Shown in pieces: positions 1 through 10,800 of a stretch of DNA of 64,000 bases. This DNA comes from Monocercomonoides exilis. Lineage: Eukaryota; Preaxostyla; Oxymonadida; Polymastigidae. Both the position numbers and the translations under genes were made by a program. The stretch's first letter is position 1. Each line of letters opens with the position of its first letter. The DNA lies in the NCBI GenBank assembly GCA_001643675.2, contig LSRY02000013.1:64501-128500 (forward strand), in the 5' to 3' direction. The notes below the pieces were generated by a model that was given only the letters and a program-made list of their open reading frames with translations, was not told the DNA's origin and did no database searches.

Positions 1-1
1 T

Positions 2-1834
2 GTTTGCGGTGCTCAAAGAATTGGACATGGTGTTCGAATGAACGAAAATCCAAAGTTAGTGCAACATGTGATTAATAGACGCATTCCAGTTGAATCATGC
101 CCAACTTCAAACACACAAACACGCGCTGTTAAGAGCATGAAAGAGCATCCTATCAGAGAATACTTTGACCAAGGAATGGTTATATTCCCTTGCACTGATA
201 ACACAACTGTCAGCAACGTTACACTGAGCCAGGAGTATTTGCGCCTTCATTTGGAAAAGGACTTCACAGTTGAGGAGTTGGTTAGGATGGTTGACTATGG
301 TCTGTCATCTGGCTTCATCTCATACAATCACAGAACACGTTTGCGTTTGGAGTCAATGAAGAAGATTCTGACTTATTTGTCATCTCAAGGATTCAACATC
401 GACGGAATTGTCCATGATCTTCCCATCCACGATCGAATTTTCTATTCAATCTGCCCACAGCAAACAGTTCCAAGAATGTACTGGGACAACTACAAGAACC
501 CAAAAATCACAGCAGACGTTATTCGCCAACTTCCAAAAGTTGATATGCACGTCAGACTTGTTGGAGGAATGACATTGGACAATCTTTGGGATTTATCAAC
601 GAAGCAAAAAGGAAACAAGATGGTCGAAGAATTTGAAACCAAAGAGGCTGTTGTCGAGTACTTCAAGAATAAGAACCAGGAAGGAAGCAAATTTGACCTG
701 GCAAAAGCACGCAAATACATGCTGAATGTTATGCAGTCTAAAGAGCAAATTGAAATTGCAATGGACGATATCTTCCGTGTGTCAAAGTCTGAGAATATCA
801 TCTTCCAGTCTCTTATGGTTCGTCCAAAAGACCACACATTGGGTGGATTGAAGGAGGAAGAAGTCATTGACATCGTGATCAAATCAAAAGAAGAGAACGA
901 AAAGAAATACGGCATTCGCTCCAACATCTTCCTTTGCGCACGTCTTCCTGAAGACGATCCGTTTGACGTGATGAACGTTGCTCAGCTTATCTTGAAATAC
1001 AGAGAAAGAGGTGTTGTTGGATTTGCATCCTTTGGTGACGATCTCCCATCGCACGATATGCAGTTCTTCCAACAGGCATTTTCGTTCATGAAGAAGAACA
1101 TGATCCCTGTTGTCATCTCAGCCGGAAGAACAACTCCAAAGTCTGTTCTCACAGCTGTTGTTGATGGTGGTGCTGCACGTGTCTCTGGTGGCTACACAAT
1201 CCACACGCACCCATACATCGTCAAGTGGCTCTCAGATCGTCAGATTCCTGTTGATCTTTCTGTCACACAGCACATGAAGGAGCATTCCAAGCGTATGGAA
1301 TCATTTGCTGGTAATGTTATTCGTTTTTTGTATGACAACGATGTGCGTGTTGTTTTGTGCTCTGTTGGAAGAACACTGGAAAGCTGTCCTTCTCTGAACA
1401 CTGTGATTGAGCGTGTCGTATCAGATTGCAACATCAAAGTGCACGAACTTCTTGATTTGCTGTCGTTTGCTTTGAGAAGCAGCCCGCTTCCATTCGCAGA
1501 GAGAGAAGTGATGTATCGCGATTTCTTGGCACAATCTCATGATGTTCTGGAGAAGCACGGCTTCCGTCACTTCTGGAAGAAAGCCATCTTCGGAGATGCT
1601 TATATTCCATTCCCCGATCCACATCCAAAACTTGCTGAGTTGACCGAAGGATCTGCTTCACCTTCAACTATTCCAAGTACAGCCCAACAGGAAGCAGCAA
1701 CACCAGATTCACAGGCATCTTCAACATCACCTCATGGTGTACCTGCCAAATCCCTCAAAGTTACAACACCTTCTGGAAAGGTTATCAGCGTTGAAGGTGG
1801 GTCTGCAAATATGAGATTGGCAGACGAACAGTAA
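2..1834 (+). CDS. tandem adenosine deaminase-like protein, 5' end missing
   Basis: The frame is open from the left edge, so the start lies outside; 610 residues are visible. The first ~110 residues are the C-terminal part of a canonical adenosine deaminase: RIGHG, then ESCPTSN, then a TDN motif, which carry zinc-ligand and substrate-binding positions of the family. From about residue 165 a second full ADA-like domain starts (LPKVDMHVRLVGG). In this second copy the catalytic signatures are replaced: HxH is HVR, HAGE is SAGR, RIGHG is RVSGG, CPTSN is LSVTQ and the TDDP site is CSVGR. Active ADA deaminates adenosine to inosine in purine salvage, presumably through the first domain; the second is inferred to be a pseudoenzyme. 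The last ~60 residues are Ser/Thr/Ala-rich. No intron is seen. The family call is firm; the role of domain 2 is unknown. Confidence 0.85.
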   Translation, partial: VCGAQRIGHGVRMNENPKLVQHVINRRIPVESCPTSNTQTRAVKSMKEHPIREYFDQGMVIFPCTDNTTVSNVTLSQEYLRLHLEKDFTVEELVRMVDYGLSSGFISYNHRTRLRLESMKKILTYLSSQGFNIDGIVHDLPIHDRIFYSICPQQTVPRMYWDNYKNPKITADVIRQLPKVDMHVRLVGGMTLDNLWDLSTKQKGNKMVEEFETKEAVVEYFKNKNQEGSKFDLAKARKYMLNVMQSKEQIEIAMDDIFRVSKSENIIFQSLMVRPKDHTLGGLKEEEVIDIVIKSKEENEKKYGIRSNIFLCARLPEDDPFDVMNVAQLILKYRERGVVGFASFGDDLPSHDMQFFQQAFSFMKKNMIPVVISAGRTTPKSVLTAVVDGGAARVSGGYTIHTHPYIVKWLSDRQIPVDLSVTQHMKEHSKRMESFAGNVIRFLYDNDVRVVLCSVGRTLESCPSLNTVIERVVSDCNIKVHELLDLLSFALRSSPLPFAEREVMYRDFLAQSHDVLEKHGFRHFWKKAIFGDAYIPFPDPHPKLAELTEGSASPSTIPSTAQQEAATPDSQASSTSPHGVPAKSLKVTTPSGKVISVEGGSANMRLADEQ

Positions 1835-2180
1835 AAATGAGCAAGAACTGTTTGTATGTTTATTCTGTCGATAGAGTTGAGACCTTTCATGAACAAGAAC
1901 ATTGCCCTTAATATTTACATTCATTTAATGATTTTTTTTTTTTATAAATAAATTTTCGATTTGCACTTTTAGGAATTTCGAGTTCCTCAAAAAATTCATT
2001 GAAAATCTTACTTTTAAACCTTTTGTTTCCTTGTATTCAGCACACAGAAATTATAAATACGAGGTATTTTAAGAGAGAGTTAATATCTTTTGTTTTTTTT
2101 AAATGAAGCTTTAATTTGAAGGATTAAATGTTGTGAAATGAAAATTAAACAATAAAATGAAGTGAGTATTTCACTTTCTC
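1835..2180. other. intergenic, convergent 3' ends
   Basis: AT-rich spacer between the ADA-like gene (plus) and the U1-C gene (minus), which converge here. It would hold both 3' UTRs. I see no further gene or RNA. Confidence 0.6.
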
Positions 2181-3068
2181 TCATTTTTCTCCAGATGAAG
2201 TTGTTGATGATATCTGAGTAGTTTCTTTCTGTTGAGAACTTTCTGGTTGTGATGGTGGAGTTGTTTTGGAAGATGTGGAAAGTGTCGAGGAAGAATCAGA
2301 AGATTCTTTTGAGATCTGTTGCTCAGAAGCAGGAGGTGTGGTGAGAGAAGTGGAAGAAGATTGACGAGGTTGAAAAGATTGTTGCGAGGTTGCCGCTCCA
2401 GGCTTCCCTTGGGTAATTGAAGGAGGTACCATTGCAATCCCTGGCGGAACTGCTGGCCCGCCCATAAATGGACCAGGCATCCCCATCGGAACTTTCATTC
2501 CAGGTGGCATCATCATTCCAGGCTGCATCATCATACCAGGCATGTGCATCATTCCCGGTTTCCCTGACATTCCTTGCATTGGAGGAAATCCTGGAGCACC
2601 AGGCATCCCAGAAGCTCCTCGTCCTCCAGCCCCTGGAATTACAGGTCCAAATGGTAATGGACCAGCCATTGAAAAAGTCATTGCACCTGCTCTTCCCATA
2701 AAAGGCATGGACATTGCAGGATGCATCACTCTTCCTGCAAATAAAGATGCGCCTGGTTGATTTATCCCCGGGATCGATTGTCCAAGTCCTGATGAAGAAA
2801 AATTAATATTTCAAAGATACTAATCGAAAAATGTTATACCTGCTGGTTGTTGTTTCAAAAATTGAGAGTAATACTTATATACATTTGCTTGATGTTTTTG
2901 ACCGCTGTTATGTGCCCTTCGAACTTTCACTACAAGAAAAAGACAAAAAATAAAATGCAAAAATAACACAATATTAAAAGGTTAACTTATCTCAATACAT
3001 GGCTATTAAAACAAACATGAATCGTGGGTTAGCACAACATCGCAGTAATCGCAATAGTACTTGGGCAT
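2181..3068 (-). CDS. SNRPC: U1 snRNP protein C, three exons
   Basis: Exons (minus strand): 3068-3017, 2929-2840, 2788-2181, giving 249 residues. Exon 1 encodes MPKYYCDYCDVVLTHDS and exon 2 continues LKVRRAHNSGQKH. Together they form the U1-type C2H2 zinc finger (two Cys, two His) at the extreme N-terminus, close to human U1-C, followed by the usual YYSQFLKQ helix. Exon 3 is a long Met/Pro/Gly-rich region followed by a Ser/Thr/Gln-rich tail, also typical of the family though longer here. U1-C stabilises base-pairing of U1 snRNA with 5' splice sites in the nucleus. Introns start GTTTGT and GTATAA and end in TAG/CAG. The phases join cleanly. The open frame from exon 3 alone would miss the zinc finger, so the gene is recognisable only when spliced. 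Confidence 0.92.
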
Positions 3069-3361
3069 TCAACAATAAATGAAAATTACGACGTCGAAAT
3101 ATGAAAATATGGGCTATTCGAATAAATCCAGCAAAATATTCATCATTGGAAATTAAACTTTTTAAAATATAATAAGTTTTCCCACTTTCACTTATTGTTT
3201 TAAAGTGAAAAAATTTCTCAAAAAAAGAAAACAAAAAATTATAAATCAAAAAGTTTTTTTCTTTTATTTTTTCTTTCACTTCAAATGCTTGCCCTTTAAT
3301 GCGTTGTGGTGGAGTGTTGTGAAATGGTGACATGAAAACAGATGACTTGAGCACTTTCATT
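3069..3361. other. spacer between RFC4 and U1-C
   Basis: 293 bp between the RFC4 stop and the U1-C start on the same strand. It should contain the RFC4 3' end and the U1-C promoter. No clear TATA box or RNA gene is seen. Confidence 0.5.
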
Positions 3362-4822
3362 TCATCCTTTGAATGTGAGTGAAAGAATGAAAGAAAACAG
3401 GCTTTTCAGTTGCATCTCTTCGTTTGCACCATCAAGCAGCGCTTTTTCTGTTTGCGCTGTTTGATATCCAATTTGAGCCTTCTGTGCATCAGAAATTGAA
3501 GTATTTTTAATGATTTCCTCAATTGTCTGTTAGATTTGTTATTTATTCATAAATAGCAAGTGAAGAAAAATTTGGGAAAAATTTCACTTCTTAAAGAAAA
3601 AATGAACACTTCGTCAAACCTGTTCCAGCACTTGCTGAGCAGAATACCCTTTTCTCTTTATTGTATTTAGAATTGATGCCAGATGGTCATATGAATGATC
3701 TTCAATAACGCATCCAATCAATTCATCAATAATCTCTTGTGGAACGATCTTTCATTTTTTAAAAAAGTACACATATAAAAATATGATAAATGAATAAGAA
3801 AAGAACAAAAAGAATACCCCAGCCATGTCCATAATACCATCTATTGTAATATCGTCTCTGTAGAGTCGATGAGCAGAATGAAGAAGTGTAATTGCACGAC
3901 GAAGATCTCCCTTGCTAAGCTCATTCAATCGTATCAATTCCTTCAAAAAATCAACAAATGAAATAATGAAATGAATTGAAACAAAAGCAAATTACTTCTT
4001 TGAAAAAGTGAAGAAAGATAATTCAAACTTCATCTCCACATTTCACTCCTTCAGTATTGCAAATGTGCTTCAATCTTTCCAGTGATATCTCTTTCGGCAA
4101 TGGGAAAAATCGAGATTTGGCGCATCGAGAAGCCAGTGGATCAATGATTCTTTAACAGTTTGAAGGTAAATGCAAACATTGACGTTTATAAAAAGCACAA
4201 AAAACAATACTTTGAAACATAATTGCAGATTAAGCAAAATCGAGTTACTCGAGTGTGAACTTCGATCACTCGACGAAGTGCATTTTGAGCGTCTGTTGTT
4301 AATGAATCTGCTTCATCAAGAATAATTAATTTGAATGGTGGGCAGGGAAATGGATATCCTTCTGGCTTTGCAGAAATGGATTGCTGAGCAAATCTTTTGA
4401 CTTTTTCTCGAATTGCATCAATTCCTCTTTCATCAGACGCATTTAACTCCATTACTCGTTGTCTAAACATTTCAGGGCTAAAAATATAACATGCAGACAT
4501 CCGAATGAACATAGCATGAAAAGAGTATTTTGAAAAAAATGAATGAAATTTCAAAACCCAAAAAGATCATGGGCCAATGCAAGAATAACTGAAGTTTTTC
4601 CTGTTCCAGGCGGACCATAAAACAGCAGATGCGGAAGCTATCGTAAGGCAAACAATTAAATTGAAGATTAAAATTTCTATAAGAGCAAACTGTTCCAGCT
4701 TCAATAAACTTATGCAGTGAAGCAACAAGAACATCTTGCGACACAACATCCTTTAAGGATTTTGGCCTGAATTTTTCAACCCATGGAACGAGGACATGAC
4801 GCCTGCTCCTAAATTCTGTCAT
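3362..4822 (-). CDS. RFC4: replication factor C small subunit (RFC4-like), seven exons
   Basis: Exons: 4822-4691, 4637-4558, 4477-4211, 4149-4029, 3940-3818, 3748-3620, 3526-3362; 338 residues, usual for an RFC small subunit. RFC box II WVEKFRP is near the N-terminus, then Walker A ([10 protein letters not shown]), the box with [10 protein letters not shown], Walker B (IILDEADS), the SRC arginine-finger motif (ASRC) and sensor-2-like GDLRRAI. The [12 protein letters not shown] and FCLICNYVS wording matches RFC4 rather than RFC2 or RFC5. The complex loads PCNA onto primed DNA. All six introns are GT-AG, have T at +4, and join in phase. The start codon faces the IFT46 start 217 bp away, so the two probably share a bidirectional promoter. 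Confidence 0.92.
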
Positions 4823-5039
4823 GAATATTCTAGGAAAAGTTTAAGTAATGATTTCAAAAAATAATTATCCTCCAACAGATATTTTTATAATTTTTGTAAA
4901 TATTTTTTTCATTCAACAAATTGTATATGTTTTGATTTTGAAACGTTGAAAATATTGATATTTTCTGAGAATGATCAAATACCCCATATATACTCACCAG
5001 AGAGTTTGTGTGTTTTTGTCATTTTTTTGATACAAAGAC
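4823..5039. promoter_or_regulatory. probable bidirectional promoter RFC4 / IFT46
   Basis: 217-bp AT-rich gap between divergent start codons. A short TATATA stretch lies near 4987-4992, about 50 bp before the IFT46 ATG. The promoter role is inferred from gene layout only. Confidence 0.45.
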
Positions 5040-6673
5040 ATGCAGGGGTTTGATGATGAAAGAGACGATGACTTCGACAATGATTTTACTATAGGTGCTG
5101 GGCCACCTCCTCAATATGATCAACAACTTCATTATGACGAAGAGGAACCTGTTGAAGATAATGATGAACAAGAAGATGAAGCAAACGCTACAAGAAATGA
5201 AGAAGATCAAGATAATGAAGACAATGAAGGAAGTGAAGAAGAATCCAATTTACATGATACTCAAGAAGGGGAACATTGTGTGCTTTCTCATTTTATTTTC
5301 AAGATTCGATAATATGAATTTTTTCATTTGTTAAAGCCGATATGGATCAAACAAAAGAGTATGCATTTTTTTCAGCAATGTTGTTTATATATTTATAAAC
5401 AAATAAATTTAAATATTGAAATTTAAAAAATTTTTTTTAGCTCTTTTACTGGGTTGCAAGATGGAGATATTAGCATGACTATGGACAACAAACGCTTGGA
5501 TGCACTTGGGATGACTCAAGACTCAGAAGTTGAGCAAATCAGCGAAGACGGAGAAGAGCCAGAAATAATGAGTGTTTTCCCTTCAGAAAATGAATTCCAA
5601 CAGCTACAACTTTCTCCAGAAATGCATTCAATGTTTTCAACAATCTTCCAATTTCAAGTTCAAACTCTGGCGCTTCCAACACCTCTCCAACCATTTATGC
5701 CCAAATTTGAGCCTGCAATCGGAGATCCTGATAACTTCACGAAAGTTCAAAGGCCAGACAGTGGCAAGGATCTTATTGGGCTTGTTGTTCTTGATGAACC
5801 CGGACCGGTTCAATCGAATCCATCCATTTTGGAGATGCAGCTTCGCAATGCCACAACTTTAAGTAAAGGCAAAGCTCCTGCACATGTGAGAACTGTCGAT
5901 CCGAATGAAAAGGGAGCTCTTGTTTGTTTTTTTCCGTTATTTGTGTGACTTTAATAGCAAAATGCGAATACTTCTATTTTGTTATTCTCCTCTTTTGATC
6001 TGCGCTTTTCATATATTTTCATCATTGTTTTCCTATTGCAGGGTTTGCAATCGTGGATTCAATCAATTGAAGAGTTTCATCGAAGCAAGCCTTCTCCTTC
6101 TGTCAGCTACAAAGGTCCAATGCCTTCGATCGAGACGTTGATGCAAATTTGGCCATCGTCTTTCGAATCTTCTCTTAGACAGGTATTTCTTTCCTTTTCT
6201 TTGTGCAAAAAAACAAACTTGAGTTCATTTTATTTATTTATTTTGACAACTGTTTCATGACATTTCTGCAATACCAGCTCCCTCTTCCACGTATAAGTGA
6301 TCTTGACATTCCGCTCCGTGAGTACATTCCGATCGTGTGTTCTCTGTTAGACATTCCTGTTCACGAAGACGACCTCAGCAAGTCTCTTCACGTGCTGTTC
6401 ACTCTCTTCCACGAGTTTCGGCAGAACCCTCACTTCAGACTGCTCCAGGTGAATGACGTCTTTCCGTCTGCACAGAACAGCAGCGCTGGTCTTTCTTCGA
6501 CGCTTTCTTCATCAACCACTCCTTCTTCTGCCTCTTCTCCGGGTTCTGCATCTGCTTCTGCCTCTTCCTCTTCCTCTTCGTCTTCCTCTGCTTCTGGAAA
6601 GCTCAACTTATCTGGATTAAGGCAATCGTCGACGCCATCACCAACTCAACCTGGATCTCGAGTACGTGCTTGA
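5040..6673 (+). CDS. IFT46: intraflagellar transport protein 46, five exons
   Basis: Exons 5040-5277, 5337-5358, 5441-5921, 6042-6182, 6278-6673. The N-terminus is very acidic (Asp/Glu/Asn). The conserved IFT46 core follows: QTLALPTPLQPFMPKFEPAI, then a VQRPDSGKDLIGLVVLDEPG block, then IQSIEEFHRSKPSP, PMPSIETLMQIWP and LLDIPVHEDD with SLHVLFTLFHEF. IFT46 is a core subunit of the IFT-B train that carries cargo into flagella, so the organism builds flagella by IFT. The C-terminal ~75 residues are Ser/Ala-rich and not conserved. Exon 2 is only 22 nt. Donors are GTGTGC, GTATGC, GTTTGT and GTATTT. The exact end of exon 1 and the 3' end are the least certain parts. Confidence 0.88.
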
Positions 6674-7843
6674 TCTTATTTTGCACTTACAAGCACAATT
6701 GATTTTCCACATCTTCACATTTGATTTCGATTTGCTTTTTGATGTTTCATCTGCTTTTCCGCATATTCTTCATTTCACTTTTATTTATATACCAAAATTT
6801 TCTTTAAGCAACTTTTTTTTTTATTTTATTGGAAACTTCAACATTATTGCCATTTTAACTTGAAAGTATTTGTATGATTTTTGCGTTGTTGAATTCAATC
6901 AAGAAAAGAAAGAAAGAAAAGAAAAGAAAAGAAAAGAAAAGAAAAGAAAGGCAAATTGATTTTTGATGCGTTGTTTGTACACAATTCAACTTGACTATTA
7001 TTATAGGCCTAACCTTTCTCAAAAAGATTCCATCTTTGCTCGGGTGAACAGCAAAAATATGAGCACTCAATTGTGTTTTGTAAGAAATTTTTGAGTGTGC
7101 TAACACCCATATAATTTTTTAATAACGACCAACAGAATATTTGATCGTTATTCATCAAAAAATTCATAAATTGAAGAATATTTCTTTCATTGATTTTTCT
7201 CCCATGAAAGGATCTATTTTTCATTATAATGATTAATAAAAATTCAAGCAAAAATATAATCTCAATTCATAAAAAATTCATTAAGCTCTTTCAGATATTT
7301 AGCTCAAAAACCTATACAGATAAAAGTTTTGTTGACTCTCAATATTGGTATCACTTTCATTGATCCAAGAACAAAAGGAAATACTGTAACAGTTTTTCCT
7401 TTAATCAATCCCTATTTAATACACAGGTGGAGGAGATGGGACACATGGGACAAATTCTATGGTGTTCGGGACTTTCTTTTTGGTCTTCTCTTTTTGATTA
7501 TCCCAAAAAGATGTATCATCAGCGTCTTTTGAGTTAAAAAAAAAAAAAAAAAAAAAAACAATCGATTTACAACTGGAAACAACAATTAACAAAACTTGAT
7601 TTTGAATTTGCTTTGGTTGAACTCGTTTTGCTATCCATTTGAACAAATTTGTTATAATGGTTACAAAAAACTTGATCATTTAATAGAAATAATTAATTAT
7701 GCAATGAAAATTTGACTTTTTTTCAATCAAACGAATTTTGCAAAAAAAAACCATACAACAATGAAATAAAAATTAAATCGAAGTGATTGAAATGCGAAAT
7801 GCTTTTGTTTTTGAAAATAATTGTTTCTTTATCAAATAATCCT
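6674..7843. other. intergenic region downstream of IFT46
   Basis: 1.17 kb of AT-rich DNA between the convergent IFT46 and axonemal-like genes. It holds an AAAGA-type microsatellite near 6901-6950 and a 22-base poly-A run near 7537. I see no convincing gene. A possible extra IFT46 exon was considered and not accepted. Confidence 0.5.
6901..6950. repeat. (AAAGA)n microsatellite
   Basis: Tandem AAAG/AAAAG units over about 50 bp, seen directly. It lies in noncoding DNA 3' of IFT46. Confidence 0.85.
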
Positions 7844-10800
7844 TCATTCCTTTTTTTGTTGATTGCCGACCCATCCATCTCCCAAACCACCTTCTCCTCC
7901 GAAGAACGCCAGATCCACCGCGAGTGTTCGAAATTCCCTCATTGCCTTCTGCGGCATCTTGCCGTTCCCCACCATCCTCCCGACATCTGCTATTCTGTTC
8001 CGCATTTCTCCGTATGCCTCTATAGGAATGTCTCTTCGCCTGGCTCCCACTTCAAGCAGCCTCCGCTCGAAAAGCGGCTCAGTCATCCGCCACAGCATCA
8101 TCAGCATCTTCTGCAGCTCCCTCGTCTCCTCCTCTGTGTGCTTCATGATCGACACGATGATCCCCAGCTTCCCTGCCGCCACTCCAAACACCCCGCAGTC
8201 TCTGCACACACTCAGAAAGGCCTGCGGGCCAACGCCGGTTGAGTTGCGGAGGAGGAGCGAGTCGCGGAACATCCTCACCAGCACACGCTCCTCCAGCTTC
8301 GGGTCGATCACACGCACCAGCGAGCGGAACTCGTCGTACGAGAGAATGGCATTCGTCGACATCGCATTCGTCACCTGCGCGGCGAGCGCTAAGTCGATCT
8401 GCTTTCCTCCTACTCCTCTCCCGCCAAACAACGGCTGCCCTCTCATTCCGCCCCTTCCCTCCCGCCGGCGCATCATCTTGTCGCGGTAGGACGTGAAGGA
8501 GAGGATGTTGGAGAGCTTTGTGGCAACAAGGTTGTAGTTCTCCATGTAGATCAGAACAGCATGCTCCAGAATCTCATCCACATTCACAATACTTTGAAAG
8601 AAATAACAATAAAAAGGAAGAAGGAAAAAAAATAAAATAATATTAAAAAAATAAAAAATGATTGTGTTTGAAATAAAACCACACCCAGTTGTTCCAATCT
8701 CCTGTATTTTCGCCTTGATCTTCGTGATGGCCTCCGCTGGCATGTCTTTAAATGCCTGTGTGGCACACTCCATTGCGCGTGTGATGCTGATTGTCCAAAT
8801 CTCGTCTGCCGTGTTGAGCGTGGGCAGTGCCAGCGCTGAGCCCTTTTCGAGGATGATGGCGAGGAGATACAAAGTGAAGTCCATCGCACCCGACGGAAGA
8901 GGATCAGAAAAGGAATACGGACTCGTCTCGTCACTGCGCAGCTCAGCAGCTATTGCCAATCTGATTGAAGAAGAAGAAGAAAGAAGAAAGAAGAAGAAGA
9001 AGAAGAAGAAGAAGAAGAAGAAGAAGGAAGAAGACAATAAAAATGAATAATAATTATGATACATTGATAATCATATAAATACATTTCATATAGAGGCAGA
9101 CTTGTTTCTTTCAACATGGTCTCGATATTTGCCGATGTCAGTTGTGTCTGTTTCTGACAGGTTTGTCGACTCCATCTTGTTGAACTCGTCCAAAAGACTG
9201 AACTTTCCCTTCTTCTTCGGCTCGCCTGTCAAATCGGCTGTTCCATCAAGCAAGTCAATTCTTTCTCTCTCAGCCATCTTTCCCCTCTTGCCTCCCACTC
9301 CAAACAATCCCCCGTCATTTTCATCATCATCATCTTCTTCCTCCTCCTCCTCTTCCTCTTCTGAGTCGTCTCCTCTCTGTTGCATCTGCCCACCAGCCTC
9401 TTTCGCCTTCTCCCCTTCTTCAATTGCCGGCAATGCTCCTTCTCTCCCTTCTCCTCCCCTCTCACTCCTTCTGCTCCTCTCTTTCTTCACATTCACATCT
9501 CCCGACAAAACGCCCTCTTCGTCCTGCAGATGGAATGGCGTGAGCATCCCGCAAAGTCTCCCAAAGACCCTCACACGTGATGAATATCGTCCGTATTTGC
9601 GGACAGAGCCGATCAAGTCAATCACTCGCATCTCAGCAAGATTACGCAGGCCGTGCTGGAAGAGATAGTAGTCAAAGACAAACTGGCTGAAGTCAGTTCT
9701 CTTTCTGAACATTAAACAATGAACAATGAAAAAAAAATGTTTTTTGTTTTTTAATTCAAATAAAGATTCATGAATAATAATATTGTGATAACAAGCCTTG
9801 CATTCAGGTCATCTGCCCTGTCAGCCTCCATCTTGTCTGCGTAGATGCAATAGATCTCCTTCCTCAGAAACTGCAGCGTCGTCACTTTTGGGAAGAAGTC
9901 CTTCGACACCACAATGAGAGGGCGGAAGGAGACAGGCAGAAACACATCCCGTTCCTCTTCGAATCGGTCCTTCTCTTTCTTTTTGACTTTCTTGTCTTTC
10001 CCTCTTTTTCTGTGTCTGTGACTCTTCTTGTGGTGTTTTCCATGTTTTCCGTGCTTTCCATGTTTCCCCTTGGCAGATGAAGCGGAAGCAGAAGCAGGAG
10101 TCTGCTCAGCTGTCCCAGCAGCCCCTTCAGAAGGATAATGGTCCTTTGCGTCAAACAGTGCTGTCCCATCATCATCATCCTCACTGCCACTGTTGCTGTT
10201 GTTGCTTCTGCTGCCTCCCTCTGTGCTGCCTGTGGATGTGCCACTGCTGCTGTTGCTGTCACTCTCTGATGAATAATCGCTGCCACTTCTATCTCCTTCT
10301 GTGTGAATGCCTTGCTGTGCTGATGACATTCCAGACTCATCAGAAGAAGTGGCTGATGAATCTGACTCTTCGTTCGGCTGATACAAAACTGTTCCTGTGC
10401 GCGACAGCTTCAGCGTAGATGTTGGCTTCATTTTGAGCTTCTCTTTGTCTTCTGTCTGATTGTCTCCATCTCCATTCCTCGAACTTCTGTGTAAGCCATG
10501 TCTGTGCTTATGTTCGTGCCTGTGTCTTCTTTCCCTTCTCTCTCTCCTTCTCTTCTCTCTCTCCCTCTCCTTCTCCTCATTTTCTGCATCATCATCCTTC
10601 TGTGCAAACTCGATAAAGTTCCCTTCGCCAACTGCTCTGACCACATCATTCAGCCCCTGGATGGTCACAGTCGGAATCGAAAACGGTCTCTTTGAGTCGC
10701 CAAAGATGACCACACACGTCACAGCTGGCACAGTCGATGCAGCCAGCAGCTGGGCGATGTTGAACAGCTTCTCGAGAAACTGTGTGTAGACAGTGAAGAC

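Noticed and set aside
7427-7537. Extra IFT46 exon (VEEMGHMGQILW...) in phase after a GTACGT donor at 6662
   Set aside because: The donor has C at +4, unlike the other introns; the intron would be ~760 bp; the peptide does not match IFT46.
7863-8489. Plus-strand 208-codon frame
   Set aside because: Antisense shadow of the conserved last exon of the large minus-strand gene.
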